Shown one piece after another: positions 9,220 to 17,336 of a stretch of DNA of 64,000 nucleotides. Location: positions 62,001 to 126,000 of the forward strand of contig CAWFKS010000001.1 of the NCBI GenBank assembly GCA_963816435.1, in the 5' to 3' direction. This stretch comes from CAWFKS01 sp963816435 (GTDB lineage Bacteria; Pseudomonadota; Alphaproteobacteria; Rhizobiales; Rhizobiaceae). Within the stretch, counting starts at the first letter, position 1; each line of letters starts with the position of its first letter. Position numbers and translations under genes: made by a program. The notes below the pieces were generated by a model, which worked only from the letters and a program-made list of their open reading frames with translations, searched no databases and had not been told where the DNA came from.

Positions 9220-10296
9220 TCAGCGCAGCTTGAGCCGGGTAAAGTGGCCCATCTTGCGGCCCGGCCGCGCCTCCGCCTTGCCGTAGAGATGCAGCATCAG
9301 GTCGGGCTCGGCGAGCAGAGCCGGCACGCGGTCGATCTCGTCGCCGATCAGGTTCTCCATGACGCAGTCGCTGTGGCGGCGCGTCGCCCCGAGCGGCAGG
9401 CCGGCCACGGCGCGTATGTGCTGCTCGAATTGCGAGATCGCGCAGGCGGCCTCCGTCCAGTGGCCGGAATTGTGGACGCGCGGAGCGATCTCGTTGGCAA
9501 GCAGGCCTCCCGCGGCATCGACGAAGAACTCGACGCCGATGACGCCGACATAGTCGAGAGCCTCGAGGATGGCGAAGGCAGCCGCACGGGCCTCGTCCGC
9601 GATCTTCGGCGCCACTGCCGTCGGCACGGTGGAACTGCGCAGAATGCCCTCGCGATGGACATTCTGGGCAGCGTCGTATGCGGCCATCGTGCCGTCGCGG
9701 CCGCGTGCGGCGATCACCGAGATCTCGGCGTCGAACGCGACGAACTCCTCCAGGATCAGCGGCACGCCCGAAAGGTCCTCGTAAGCCTGTTCGACGGCTT
9801 CGGGTACGGCATCGCGCAGTACCGCCTGGCCCTTGCCGTCATAGCCGAGACGGCGGGTCTTCAGCACGCCGGCATCGCCGAAACGCGCCAGCGCTTCCGT
9901 GAGGTCGGCCAACGAGTCGACGGCGGCGAAGTGCGCCGTCGCGACGCCGGTGGCGTTGAGGAAGGTCTTCTCGGTGAGCCTGTCCTGCGAGGTTTCCAGC
10001 GCACGCGGCGGCGGGAACACCGGCACGCCGCGCGCCAGCCGCGCGGCGGCCGCGACCGGCACGTTCTCGAACTCGTAGGTGACGACGTCGGAAAGCTCCG
10101 CCAATCGGTCCAGCGCCCCGGGTTCCTCGTAGTCGCCGACGATCTGATCGTTCGCCGTCTGGGAGGCGGGGCAGCCCGGCTCCCGTTCCAGCACGACGGT
10201 GCGGTAGCCGAGCCGCGCGGCGGCCATCGCCAGCATGCGGCCGAGCTGGCCGCCGCCGACGATGCCGATCGTGGAACCTGGAGCAAGCGGCGTCAT
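9220..10296 (-). CDS. purK: 5-(carboxyamino)imidazole ribonucleotide synthase
   Basis: ATP-grasp enzyme of 358 residues that carboxylates AIR with ATP and bicarbonate to N5-CAIR in purine biosynthesis. The N-terminal dinucleotide-like GIVGGGQLGRML (residues 11-22), ATP-grasp segments (KTRRLGYDGKGQ, LILEEFV) and metal-binding VEFFVDAAGG/NEIAPRVHNSGHWT are all present. The start overlaps the end of purE by four bases, so the two subunits are translationally coupled and are expressed as purEK. Confidence 0.97.
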   Translation of the reverse strand: MTPLAPGSTIGIVGGGQLGRMLAMAAARLGYRTVVLEREPGCPASQTANDQIVGDYEEPGALDRLAELSDVVTYEFENVPVAAAARLARGVPVFPPPRALETSQDRLTEKTFLNATGVATAHFAAVDSLADLTEALARFGDAGVLKTRRLGYDGKGQAVLRDAVPEAVEQAYEDLSGVPLILEEFVAFDAEISVIAARGRDGTMAAYDAAQNVHREGILRSSTVPTAVAPKIADEARAAAFAILEALDYVGVIGVEFFVDAAGGLLANEIAPRVHNSGHWTEAACAISQFEQHIRAVAGLPLGATRRHSDCVMENLIGDEIDRVPALLAEPDLMLHLYGKAEARPGRKMGHFTRLKLR

Positions 10297-10799
10297 TGGC
10301 GATCCAACGTTTCGTCCGGGCGCTCCGCCACCGACTCGGTCCGTTGGCGGCGCCAGGCGTCGAGCCGCTCGGCGAGGGCGGCGTCCGAAAGGGCCAGCAC
10401 GGCGGCCGCCAGCAGTGCGGCATTGGTGGCGCCGGAATTGCCGATCGCCAGCGTGCCGACCGGCACGCCCGCCGGCATCTGCACGATCGACAGCAACGAA
10501 TCCTGCCCCGACAGCGCCTTCGACTGCACGGGCACGCCGAACACCGGCAGCGGCGTCAGGGCGGCGACCATGCCCGGCAGGTGAGCAGCCCCCCCCGCGC
10601 CGGCGATCACCACCTTGTAGCCGGCCTCCTTAGCCCCTCTGGCGAAGCGGTAGAGCCGTTCGGGCGTGCGATGCGCCGACACGATCAGCGACTCATGGGC
10701 GACGCCAAGCTCGGCCAGAATGTCGGCGGCGTGGCGCATGGTCGGCCAGTCGGACTGGCTGCCCATGATGATGGCGACGTCGGCCGTGGTCTCGGTCAT
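10293..10799 (-). CDS. purE: N5-carboxyaminoimidazole ribonucleotide mutase, class I
   Basis: A 168-residue octameric mutase that moves the carboxylate of N5-CAIR to give CAIR. It carries the class I signatures IIMGSQSDWPTM (substrate phosphate loop), SAHRTPE (with the catalytic His), the GAGGAAHLPGM loop and SIVQMPAGVPV. The start was chosen as the ATG giving MTETTADVAIIMGSQSD; the open frame runs on 111 codons upstream without homology. It is the first gene of purEK. Confidence 0.97.
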   Translation of the reverse strand: MTETTADVAIIMGSQSDWPTMRHAADILAELGVAHESLIVSAHRTPERLYRFARGAKEAGYKVVIAGAGGAAHLPGMVAALTPLPVFGVPVQSKALSGQDSLLSIVQMPAGVPVGTLAIGNSGATNAALLAAAVLALSDAALAERLDAWRRQRTESVAERPDETLDRQ

Positions 10800-10840
10800 G
10801 GTCGGGGCGTTCCGGGCGAATTTTGCGGTGGACAACCAAC

Positions 10841-11044
10841 TCAGGCGATGATGTCGGGAATGATGCGATCCTCGAGCTCGGCGAGCTTGTCCTTCAGCGC
10901 CAGCTTCTTCTTCTTCATGCGCTGGACCTGCAGCGGATCGCAACCCGTGGCCATCATGGCGTTGATGGCGGCGTCGAAGTCCGCGTGCTCCTGCTTCAGG
11001 CGCGCGAATTGCAGACGAATCTCGGCCTGTTCCTGTTCCGACAT
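10841..11044 (-). CDS. DUF465 (YdcH-like) small coiled protein, copy 1
   Basis: A 67-residue, highly charged, all-helical protein of the DUF465/YdcH family. The body is two helices, the second carrying the basic run VQRMKKKKLALKDKLAELED, the family hallmark. Function is unproven; members form helical hairpins. It lies 41 bases upstream of purE on the same strand and is divergent from a second DUF465 gene at 11277. Confidence 0.88.
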   Translation of the reverse strand: MSEQEQAEIRLQFARLKQEHADFDAAINAMMATGCDPLQVQRMKKKKLALKDKLAELEDRIIPDIIA

Positions 11045-11276
11045 TCAAGCGACCGTTCTGGCGTTCGGGCGCCAGCGACGCCCCTTTGGCGGGACCGGCA
11101 GCGCCTGGCAGCCGAGGCTTCGCCAATATCACATTTCCGGCATTTGCGAAATGCTACCACCGGATGTTCGACTTGACGGGCGAATGGTGGCACACTGTCA
11201 TCTGGCTGTCATGGAGTGCGGCCGAGAGGCCTCTTCTGACCAGCCTTTACGAGGAACCTGGAAGGGAGATTCTATC

Positions 11277-11456
11277 ATGTCTCTTGAATCCCATCTTGCG
11301 GAACTTGAGCGCAAGCACGGCGAAGTCGACCGTGAGCTCGGCGAGGCGATGGCGCATCCATCAATGGACGATCTCGAGATTTCCCGACTGAAGCGACGCA
11401 AGCTGGCCATCAAGGACGAGATGGAAAAGATCAGGGCGGCCGAAACGCTGCACTGA
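11277..11456 (+). CDS. DUF465 (YdcH-like) small coiled protein, copy 2
   Basis: A 59-residue charged helical protein with the same hallmark (ISRLKRRKLAIKDEMEKI), slightly shorter than copy 1. The ATG has a clear GAAGGGAG eight bases upstream; the much longer frame to its left is a shadow of purE. The two copies face away from each other across 232 bases. The copies have diverged strongly outside the basic motif, so duplication is not recent. Confidence 0.88.
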   Translation: MSLESHLAELERKHGEVDRELGEAMAHPSMDDLEISRLKRRKLAIKDEMEKIRAAETLH

Positions 11457-11637
11457 CCGGCCGCGCGGCGCGAGCCGCGCGCACCCGCGATACCGACATG
11501 GCGCTCCGCCGGCCGCGGCGGCAGGCGGAAGCACAGGGCTTTCGCCTTCGCTGAGGCGCGGCGCCAATCCGACGAGACTGGCCCGGCGCGGCGATCTCAC
11601 CGCGCCGCGCCTGCTCGTGCGGAGGCCCGGCGAAGGC

Positions 11638-11741
11638 TAGAGCTGTTCATCGTTTCACGGAATCAATGCACCGCTCTAAGTTCTTGCTTTCGCGCAATTC
11701 CGGACGAAAAACCGGTTTCCACTTTTCCTGGAATTGCTCTA
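11638..11741. repeat. MITE-like palindromic dispersed repeat
   Basis: A 104-base element with terminal inverted repeats TAGAGC (11638-11643) and GCTCTA (11736-11741). It has an internal palindrome GCAATTCC (11694-11701) / GGAATTGC (11730-11737) around a loop of ACGAAAAACCGG type, and a further GCTCT at 11673-11677. The sequence resembles short elements scattered through Rhizobiales genomes (recalled, not searched). The outer TA could be a target duplication as for IS630/Tc-mariner-type elements. It ends inside the stop codon of the ArsR gene. Confidence 0.65.
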
Positions 11742-12002
11742 CCCCTCCCAGAACTGGTCGAGCCAGATATTGAGCTTCAAGAAGCCGTCGTTGGAGATGG
11801 CGTAGATGCGCCGCGTGCCCTCCTGGCGGGCACTGACCAGCCCGGTGTCGAGCAGCACCTTGAGATGCTGGGAGACAGCCGGCCGCGACACCGGCAGGCC
11901 GCCGGCCAGTTCGTTGACCGTCTTCGGGCCGCGACGCAGTTCCTCCAGCAGATGGCGTCGGTTGGAATCGGCGATCGCGGCGAAGGCATCAGGGGCGTTC
12001 AT
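11739..12002 (-). CDS. ArsR-family winged-helix regulator, short
   Basis: An 87-residue transcriptional regulator. The winged helix spans almost the whole protein: FAAIADSNRRHLLEELRRGP, the recognition helix SRPAVSQHLKVLLDTGLV and the wing RQEGTRRIYAI. It lacks the cysteine metal site (ELCVCD type) of ArsR/SmtB metal sensors, so it belongs to the non-metal branch often paired with SRPBCC proteins, none of which is nearby. It ends at WLDQFWEG, shorter than usual for this branch, and the stop codon lies at the edge of a MITE-like repeat. Removing the repeat with one TA copy would still leave TAG, so truncation is not proven. The start overlaps the MFS gene end by four bases. Confidence 0.88.
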   Translation of the reverse strand: MNAPDAFAAIADSNRRHLLEELRRGPKTVNELAGGLPVSRPAVSQHLKVLLDTGLVSARQEGTRRIYAISNDGFLKLNIWLDQFWEG

Positions 12003-13426
12003 GCAGGGGATCCCGCTCCGTGCGACTCGGCCGCTTCCGGCCCTCTACGCAGCGAAATTACCCTGCGGCAGTCCCGCTGTTCAAGCCGGTTCGGTGCGCG
12101 CCTCCTCTTCGTCGTTCTTCTTCCGGCGGCAGCGGGCGGAGACTGGCGTCGCGCACGATCGTCCTCGGCGGTGTCGAGCGGCTCGGCGGTCTCGATGTCG
12201 CTGCGCGGATCGAGCATCACGGCCGCCGGCGTCAGGGCGCGTTCGGACGGCAGCGTGGTGAAGGTCTCGCGCTCGGACACCGGCACCGGGGCGCGGCGCG
12301 AGATGCGCAGGACCGTGTAGAGCGCCAGCAGGCCGTGCGCCAATGCGGTCGCCACGAAGATGCTCTCGGGCCGCAGCCGGTCCATCAGCTGGGCGGCGAC
12401 CAGCGGCCCGATCATCGTGCCGAAGCCGTAGAGCAGCAGCAGGCCGCTCGACAGCTTGACGAAGTCCTCGGGGTCGGCGTGGTCGTTGGCGTGCGCCACC
12501 GCCAGCGAATAGAGCGTGTAGGCGAGCGCCCCGTAGGCGGCGGTGAGCGGCAGCACGAAGGCGCCGCTGTGCGGCGCGACGGCGAAGATCGCCAGGCCGA
12601 TCAGCGCCGCGCCGAAAGAGGCGGCGGCCAGCACGAAGCGCCGGTCCATGCGGTCCGACAGCCGGCCGGCCGGGAGCTGCATCGCCGCGCCGGCCACCAC
12701 CGTAAGGCTCATCATCAGGGCGATCTGCGTCGTCGAGATGCCGATGCGCGCGCCATAAACCGCGCCGAGCGTGCCCCAGGCGCCGTTCGCCACGCCGATC
12801 AGCAGGCATCCGGCGAAGGCCACCGGCGAGTTCGCGTAGAGCGCGCCGAGATCGAGCGAGACGCTGGCGAGCGGCTTCGGCGTCACCGCGGTTGAAACGG
12901 CGGTCGGGATCAGCGACAGGCAGAAGAAAATGCCGGTCGCCATGAACAGGATCGGCGTGGTCACGTCGCCGGCCGCCACGATCATCTGGCCGCCCATGAT
13001 CGCGGCGTAGGTGACCATCATGTAGACGCCGAACACGGTGCCGCGATTCTCGTTGGTGGCGCGTTCGTTGAGCCAGCTCTCGATGACCATGAACGAGCCC
13101 GCCATGACGAAGCCGGTGAAGATGCGCAGCACCACCCAGACCGGTTCGGATACGATGATGCCGGTCAGAAGCGCGATGATGGCGCCTGTCGCGGTGAATG
13201 CGCCGAAGGCGCGCACGTGGCCGACGCGGCGCACCAGGCGCGGGCCGAGAAAGCAGCCGGCCACGAATCCCGCCGCCCAGGCGGTGCCGAGCAGGCCGAG
13301 CGAACTGGTGGAGAAGCCCTCCGCCTGTCCACGCAGCGGCAAAAGCAGGCTGTGCAGCCCGGAACCGGCGAGCAGGAAGGCGGTTCCGGCCAGCAGAGCC
13401 AGAATCGAGCCGATGGATGAATACAT
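11999..13426 (-). CDS. MFS transporter, YcaD-like
   Basis: An inner-membrane secondary transporter of 475 residues with twelve predicted helices; signature loops GPRLVRRVGHVR between helices 2 and 3 and GRLSDRMDRR between 8 and 9 mark the MFS fold. The first ATG after a charged lead (MYSSIGSILALL) was taken as start. The last 60 residues are Arg-rich and unlike a transporter tail. The two other frames of the same stretch read DASLRPLPPEEE and DEEEARTEPA plus a stop at about 12081, a more natural acidic tail, so one or two extra bases near 12120-12160 may have disrupted the true end. Substrate unknown. The present end overlaps the ArsR gene by four bases. Confidence 0.88.
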   Translation of the reverse strand: MYSSIGSILALLAGTAFLLAGSGLHSLLLPLRGQAEGFSTSSLGLLGTAWAAGFVAGCFLGPRLVRRVGHVRAFGAFTATGAIIALLTGIIVSEPVWVVLRIFTGFVMAGSFMVIESWLNERATNENRGTVFGVYMMVTYAAIMGGQMIVAAGDVTTPILFMATGIFFCLSLIPTAVSTAVTPKPLASVSLDLGALYANSPVAFAGCLLIGVANGAWGTLGAVYGARIGISTTQIALMMSLTVVAGAAMQLPAGRLSDRMDRRFVLAAASFGAALIGLAIFAVAPHSGAFVLPLTAAYGALAYTLYSLAVAHANDHADPEDFVKLSSGLLLLYGFGTMIGPLVAAQLMDRLRPESIFVATALAHGLLALYTVLRISRRAPVPVSERETFTTLPSERALTPAAVMLDPRSDIETAEPLDTAEDDRARRQSPPAAAGRRTTKRRRAPNRLEQRDCRRVISLRRGPEAAESHGAGSPA

Positions 13427-13501
13427 GCGAGGCGCCTCGTGTCGTTTGCGGCTTTCTCGACCGGCCATGCGACAGAACGATGACCGGCGCAAAGTGGACG
13501 T

Positions 13502-13696
13502 CTAGTCGCGCTTGAAGAAGGCCTCGGCGGCCGCCTTGGTCGCGCCCTTCGCCGCCAGCTCGCTTTCCAGCCGCGCGATCTCGGCGCGAAGCTGGCCGAT
13601 GCGCTCGTTGAGGTCGGCCACGGAGAGCAGCGACAGGTCCTGTCCGATCACGTGCGAGGCCGGCGCCTTCCTGGGCTCGTCGTCGAAAATGCTCAA
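13502..13696 (-). CDS. DUF1192 small protein
   Basis: A 64-residue protein reading SIFDDEPRKAP, then LSLLSVADLNERIGQLRAEI and a charged helical tail ending in FFKRD, the alphaproteobacterial DUF1192 pattern. No ATG is available in the right place. A TTG at 13694-13696 lies eight bases after a strong AAAGGAGG and is the evident start. Function is unknown; it probably forms a short coiled coil (residues 25-50). It sits 110 bases from the divergent quinone oxidoreductase gene, an arrangement I recall from related genomes. Confidence 0.87.
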   Translation of the reverse strand: MSIFDDEPRKAPASHVIGQDLSLLSVADLNERIGQLRAEIARLESELAAKGATKAAAEAFFKRD

Positions 13697-13804
13697 GACA
13701 CTGCCTCCTTTCGGCCTCTCGTGCTTTGCCAAAGCGGGCCGCAGACTACATAAACACCTGCATGCGAGGCAATCCGCCGGCCGACGCCGGCGCATGGAGG
13801 ACAA

Positions 13805-14815
13805 ATGTCGGGTTTGGAACAACTGCCGGAAACCATGACCGCGGTCGCGATCAGCGAGCCCGGCGGGCCGAAAGTGCTGAAGCCGGAGACGCGCCCCGTG
13901 CCGAAGCCGAAGCCGGGCGAGATCCTGGTCAAGGTGCGCGCGGCCGGCATCAACCGGCCCGACGTGCTGCAGCGCCAGGGCGCCTATCCGCCGCCGCCCG
14001 GCGCCTCCGACCTGCCCGGCCTGGAGATCGCCGGCGAGGTGGCCGCGCTCGGCGAGGGCACGCCGCGCTGGCGCACCGGCGACCTCGTGACGGCGCTGGC
14101 GCCGGGCGGCGGCTATGCCGAATACTGCGTTGTGCCCGGCTCCAACGCGCTGCCAGTGCCTCACGGCTTCACCATGACCGAGGCTGCGGCGATCCCGGAG
14201 ACGTTCTTCACTGTGTGGCACAACGTCTTCCAGCGCGGCGGCCTGAAGAAGGGCGAAACCTTTCTCGTCCACGGCGGCTCCTCGGGAATCGGCACGACCG
14301 CCATCCAGCTCGCCGCCGCCTTCGGCGCCAGGGTGCTGACGACGGCGGGGTCCCAGGCGAAATGCGAGGCCTGCGAGAAGCTCGGCGCGGCGCGCGCCAT
14401 CAACTATCGCGAGGAGGATTTCGTCGCCGCGGTGAAGGAGGCGACCGACGGCAAGGGCGCCGACGTCATCCTCGACATGGTCGGCGGCGACTATGTCGGG
14501 CGCAACTACGAGGCCGCCGCCGTCGACGGGCGCATCGTCCAGATCGCCTTCCTGCACGGGCCGAAGGCGGAGGCCGATTTTTCGAAGCTGATGGTCAAGC
14601 GGCTCACCCACACCGGCTCGACGCTGAGGCCGCGCACGCCCGAGTTCAAGGCGGCGGTCGCCGCCGAACTGGAGGAGCAGGTCTGGCCGCTCTTGGTGGA
14701 GCGCCGCGTCGCGCCGGTCATGGACATGATCTTCCCCCTGTCGGAAGCCTGGCGCGGCCACGAGCGGATGGAAGAGGGCGATCACATCGGCAAGATCGTG
14801 CTCGACGTCGCCTGA
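13805..14815 (+). CDS. NAD(P)H-quinone oxidoreductase, zinc-free MDR (PIG3/QOR type)
   Basis: A 336-residue medium-chain reductase. An N-terminal GroES-like domain (residues 12-135, AGINRPDVLQRQGAYPPPPG) is followed by the Rossmann domain with FLVHGGSSGIGTTAIQLAAA as the NADPH loop. None of the zinc-ligand pattern of alcohol dehydrogenases is present. The Arg-Pro-Asp-Val-Leu-Gln-Arg string is typical of PIG3-type quinone reductases. It probably reduces quinones or enones using NADPH in the cytosol. Monocistronic; divergent from DUF1192. Confidence 0.92.
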   Translation: MSGLEQLPETMTAVAISEPGGPKVLKPETRPVPKPKPGEILVKVRAAGINRPDVLQRQGAYPPPPGASDLPGLEIAGEVAALGEGTPRWRTGDLVTALAPGGGYAEYCVVPGSNALPVPHGFTMTEAAAIPETFFTVWHNVFQRGGLKKGETFLVHGGSSGIGTTAIQLAAAFGARVLTTAGSQAKCEACEKLGAARAINYREEDFVAAVKEATDGKGADVILDMVGGDYVGRNYEAAAVDGRIVQIAFLHGPKAEADFSKLMVKRLTHTGSTLRPRTPEFKAAVAAELEEQVWPLLVERRVAPVMDMIFPLSEAWRGHERMEEGDHIGKIVLDVA

Positions 14816-14859
14816 ATGTTTCAGGACGCGCTGCCCCGCTTGCGCGGCCGCGACGGCGT

Positions 14860-15651
14860 CTACGAGGCCGCGGCCGCCGACAGCGGCGGGGCGTTGTGGT
14901 GCAACTGCCTGATCTCGGTACGGTTTCGGCCGCCGTGCTTGGCCGAGTAGAGCCGCAGGTCGGCCGACCGGTAGAGGTCGGCGAAGCTGGCGCGGCCGTC
15001 GAACAGCGCGCCGCCAATGCTTATGCTGAGCGGCCAGTGCTGTCCGCGCGGCCGGAAATCCGCATTGGCCACGGCCTGCCGGATACGTTCGCCGACGGCC
15101 CTTGTGTTGGCCTCGTCGGCAGCCGGCAGGAAGACGCCGAACTCCTCGCCACCGATGCGGCCGACGATGTCGGGGTCGCGCACGGCGTCGCGTATAGTGC
15201 GCGCGATGAGCTGCAGCGCCTCGTCGCCGACGTCATGGCCGAACTGGTCGTTGATATTCTTGAAATGATCGATGTCGGCGATCATCAGCGCGCCGTTCGG
15301 TTGCAGCTTCTGGCGCTCCATTCGCTTCAGATAGCCTTCCACGATCGCGGTGAAGGCGCGGCGGTTCAGGCAGGAGGTCAACTCGTCGGTGGAAGCGAGA
15401 TGGACCAGTTCGTGCTGGGCGATCGCCAGTTGGCGCATCTTCGACAGCAGCAGATAGAAGAAAGGTACGCCGAGGATCACTGGGAGGACGACGTTGTTGA
15501 ACGGTCGGGTTCCCAGGTGCCACAGCCCCGTGTCCCAATCGTAGCTGTCATAGGCGAACGATACCGCAATGCAGATCAGCGTGCCCACCGCGGTCAGGAG
15601 GTAGACTCGGGCGCGGCCTTGCGGCGAGAAATCGAATTGCTTCCGGTACAT
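14860..15651 (-). CDS. membrane-anchored GGDEF diguanylate cyclase
   Basis: A 263-residue protein with two transmembrane helices (about 16-34 and 53-70) and a cytoplasmic GGDEF domain from residue 85. The motif is GGEEF at 167-171, fully competent, and the I-site RDPD at 158-161 lies five residues ahead. The short periplasmic loop (35-52, YDSYDWDTGLWHLGTRP) is too small for a known sensor domain. It likely makes cyclic di-GMP. It is transcribed divergently from trcR, and its start ATG (MYRKQFDFSP) is the only reasonable one. Confidence 0.93.
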   Translation of the reverse strand: MYRKQFDFSPQGRARVYLLTAVGTLICIAVSFAYDSYDWDTGLWHLGTRPFNNVVLPVILGVPFFYLLLSKMRQLAIAQHELVHLASTDELTSCLNRRAFTAIVEGYLKRMERQKLQPNGALMIADIDHFKNINDQFGHDVGDEALQLIARTIRDAVRDPDIVGRIGGEEFGVFLPAADEANTRAVGERIRQAVANADFRPRGQHWPLSISIGGALFDGRASFADLYRSADLRLYSAKHGGRNRTEIRQLHHNAPPLSAAAAS

Positions 15652-15769
15652 CGTACTGCCGTTCTTCAGGACCCGCAGGATAGGGCGAAGCCGTTAAGAA
15701 CCGCTTTAGCGACTGCTTAAATCCCGCGACCGTCGGCGTTCGCGCGTTACGGGCGGATCGAACGATTTC

Positions 15770-15798
15770 TTGCCTCGCCGGGCAGGCACGGTTATATA
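15770..15798 (+). promoter_or_regulatory. promoter of trcR
   Basis: TTGCCT at 15770-15775 and TATATA at 15793-15798 are spaced by 17 bases, the best promoter match in the 225-base gap, about 80 bases ahead of the trcR start. Confidence 0.5.
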
Positions 15799-15876
15799 CG
15801 CCGTGATTTCCCAACATTGGTGGCTATGCCCACCGCCCGCGCCAGGGACGCGGGCGAGCGAAGAGGATTCATCTAT

Positions 15877-16581
15877 ATGCCGACCGCACTTCTCATGCCG
15901 AAGGCGACCGCCGTCTGGCTCGTCGACAACACCGCGCTGACCTTCGAGCAGATCGCCCAGTTCTGTAAACTCCACCCGCTCGAGGTGAAGGCGATCGCCG
16001 ACGGCGATTCGGCGCAGGGCATCAAGGGTATGGACCCGGTTATGACCGGTCAGCTGTCGCGCGAGGAGATCAAGGCGGCCGAGGCCGACCCTAGCCATCG
16101 GCTGAAGCTGCTTGAGCCCAAGGTCCGCGTGCCGGAGATGAAGCGCAAGGGCCCGCGCTACACCCCGCTGTCGAAGCGCCAGGAGCGACCGAACGCCATC
16201 CTCTGGCTGGTGCGCAACCATCCGGAATTGAAGGACGCGCAGATCTCGCGGCTGGTCGGCACGACCAAGTCGACGATCGAGCAGATCCGCAACCGCACCC
16301 ACTGGAACATGTCGGCGCTGCAGCCGCAGGACCCGGTGACGCTCGGCCTGTGCTCGCAGATCGATCTCGACCTGGAAGTGCAGCGTGCTTCGCGCGGCGC
16401 CCAGCCGGCGCAGCCCACCGGCGACACGCTGCTGCCGGCCTCCGAGACCGAGCGGATGCCGGTCGGCGAGGAACAGGCCGCCCACGCCGCATCCAGCCGC
16501 GACGAGGACGAACTCGATGCCGATGCCGTCTTCGCCAAGCTGTCCTCGCTGAAGTCGGACCGCAAGGACGAGGACGAGTAG
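15877..16581 (+). CDS. trcR: cell-cycle transcriptional regulator TrcR (DUF1013)
   Basis: A 234-residue alphaproteobacterial DUF1013 protein, the family named TrcR after Caulobacter work. The N-terminal two-thirds is conserved (KATAVWLVDNTALTFEQIAQ, HPLEVKAIADG, RPNAILWLVRNHPELKDAQI) and contains two helix-turn-helix-like segments, near residues 18-45 and 110-145 (ISRLVGTTKSTIEQIRNRTH). The C-terminal 60 residues are acidic and low in complexity. The start at ATG 15877 (MPTALLMPKA) follows GAGGA; an in-frame ATG 20 codons upstream has no ribosome site. Acts as a DNA-binding regulator; targets here cannot be predicted. Confidence 0.92.
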   Translation: MPTALLMPKATAVWLVDNTALTFEQIAQFCKLHPLEVKAIADGDSAQGIKGMDPVMTGQLSREEIKAAEADPSHRLKLLEPKVRVPEMKRKGPRYTPLSKRQERPNAILWLVRNHPELKDAQISRLVGTTKSTIEQIRNRTHWNMSALQPQDPVTLGLCSQIDLDLEVQRASRGAQPAQPTGDTLLPASETERMPVGEEQAAHAASSRDEDELDADAVFAKLSSLKSDRKDEDE

Positions 16582-16610
16582 GCGGCCAGCTGCTTGAACG
16601 CCGGAAGGCT

Positions 16611-17330
16611 CTAGGGGATCGCGCGGCCGTCTGCCGCGCGGCCCTCGCGCATCTCCATCTGGCGATAGAAATCGGCGAGCTGCCTGCCGCGCTCCGGCCG
16701 GAACGTGCGGCCGGCGGGCTCCAGCGCGGCGATCCGGTCGATGCGGAAGGCGCGGAAATCCTCGCGCAACTCGCACCAGGCGACCAGCGTCCACACCTTG
16801 CCCCAGAACCACAAACCCAGCGGCCGGACGTAGCGCTCAGTCTCGCGGCCGCTCTCGTCGGAATAGCGGAATTTCAGCACGTCGCGGCGCTCGACCGCGC
16901 GTTCCAGCGCGTCGACAGCCTGCCGGTCAGCATCGCTCACCACCCATAGCGGCATATGGATTTCGGTGCGGTCGACGCGGCTGCGCTCGGCCTCCGGCAG
17001 CACGGCGGAAATCTTGACCAGAGCCTCCTCGGCCGCACGCGCCATTTCGGCGCCGCCGAAGGCACGCACCATCCGGGCGCCGGCGACCAGCGCCACGATC
17101 TCGTCACGCGTGAACATGAGCGGAGGAAGGTCGAAGCCTTCCCGCATGAGGTAGCCGACGCCGGCCTCGCCGTCGATCGGCACGCCCGTCGACTGCAGGT
17201 CGGCCACGTCGCGGTAGATCGTGCGCTCGGACACTTCCAGCCGTTCGGCCAGCATCCGCGCGGTGACCAGCCGGCCACCGCGCATGTGCTGGACGATCTG
17301 GAAAAGCCTGTCGGCACGCCGCATGGGCAA
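16611..17330 (-). CDS. YafY-family (HTH + WYL) transcriptional regulator
   Basis: A 239-residue regulator. The N-terminal winged helix (residues 1-60, RLFQIVQHMRGGRLVTARML, then VSERTIYRDVADLQ) is followed by a WYL-type ligand domain (about 140-230) containing LKFRYSDESGRETERYVRPLG and VWTLVAWCELREDFRAFRIDR. WYL domains bind small ligands or nucleic acid. It is the second gene of an operon, six bases after the VOC gene, and two near-identical inverted repeats lie upstream of that VOC gene and of the next minus-strand gene (17751-17774 and 18051-18074). Autoregulation through those sites is my inference. Confidence 0.9.
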   Translation of the reverse strand: MPMRRADRLFQIVQHMRGGRLVTARMLAERLEVSERTIYRDVADLQSTGVPIDGEAGVGYLMREGFDLPPLMFTRDEIVALVAGARMVRAFGGAEMARAAEEALVKISAVLPEAERSRVDRTEIHMPLWVVSDADRQAVDALERAVERRDVLKFRYSDESGRETERYVRPLGLWFWGKVWTLVAWCELREDFRAFRIDRIAALEPAGRTFRPERGRQLADFYRQMEMREGRAADGRAIP

Positions 17331-17336
17331 GTCTCC

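Noticed and set aside
8740..10584. 614-codon plus-strand frame opposite purK and purE
   Set aside because: Shadow of the well-identified minus-strand genes.
10841..11456. Toxin-antitoxin pair made of the two small divergent genes
   Set aside because: Both belong to DUF465 by motif, are divergent and lack toxin features.
15694..15708. TTAA-N7-TTTA resembling a CtrA box ahead of trcR
   Set aside because: One mismatch to TTAA-N7-TTAA and no second site; it lies nearer the GGDEF gene. Too weak to call.
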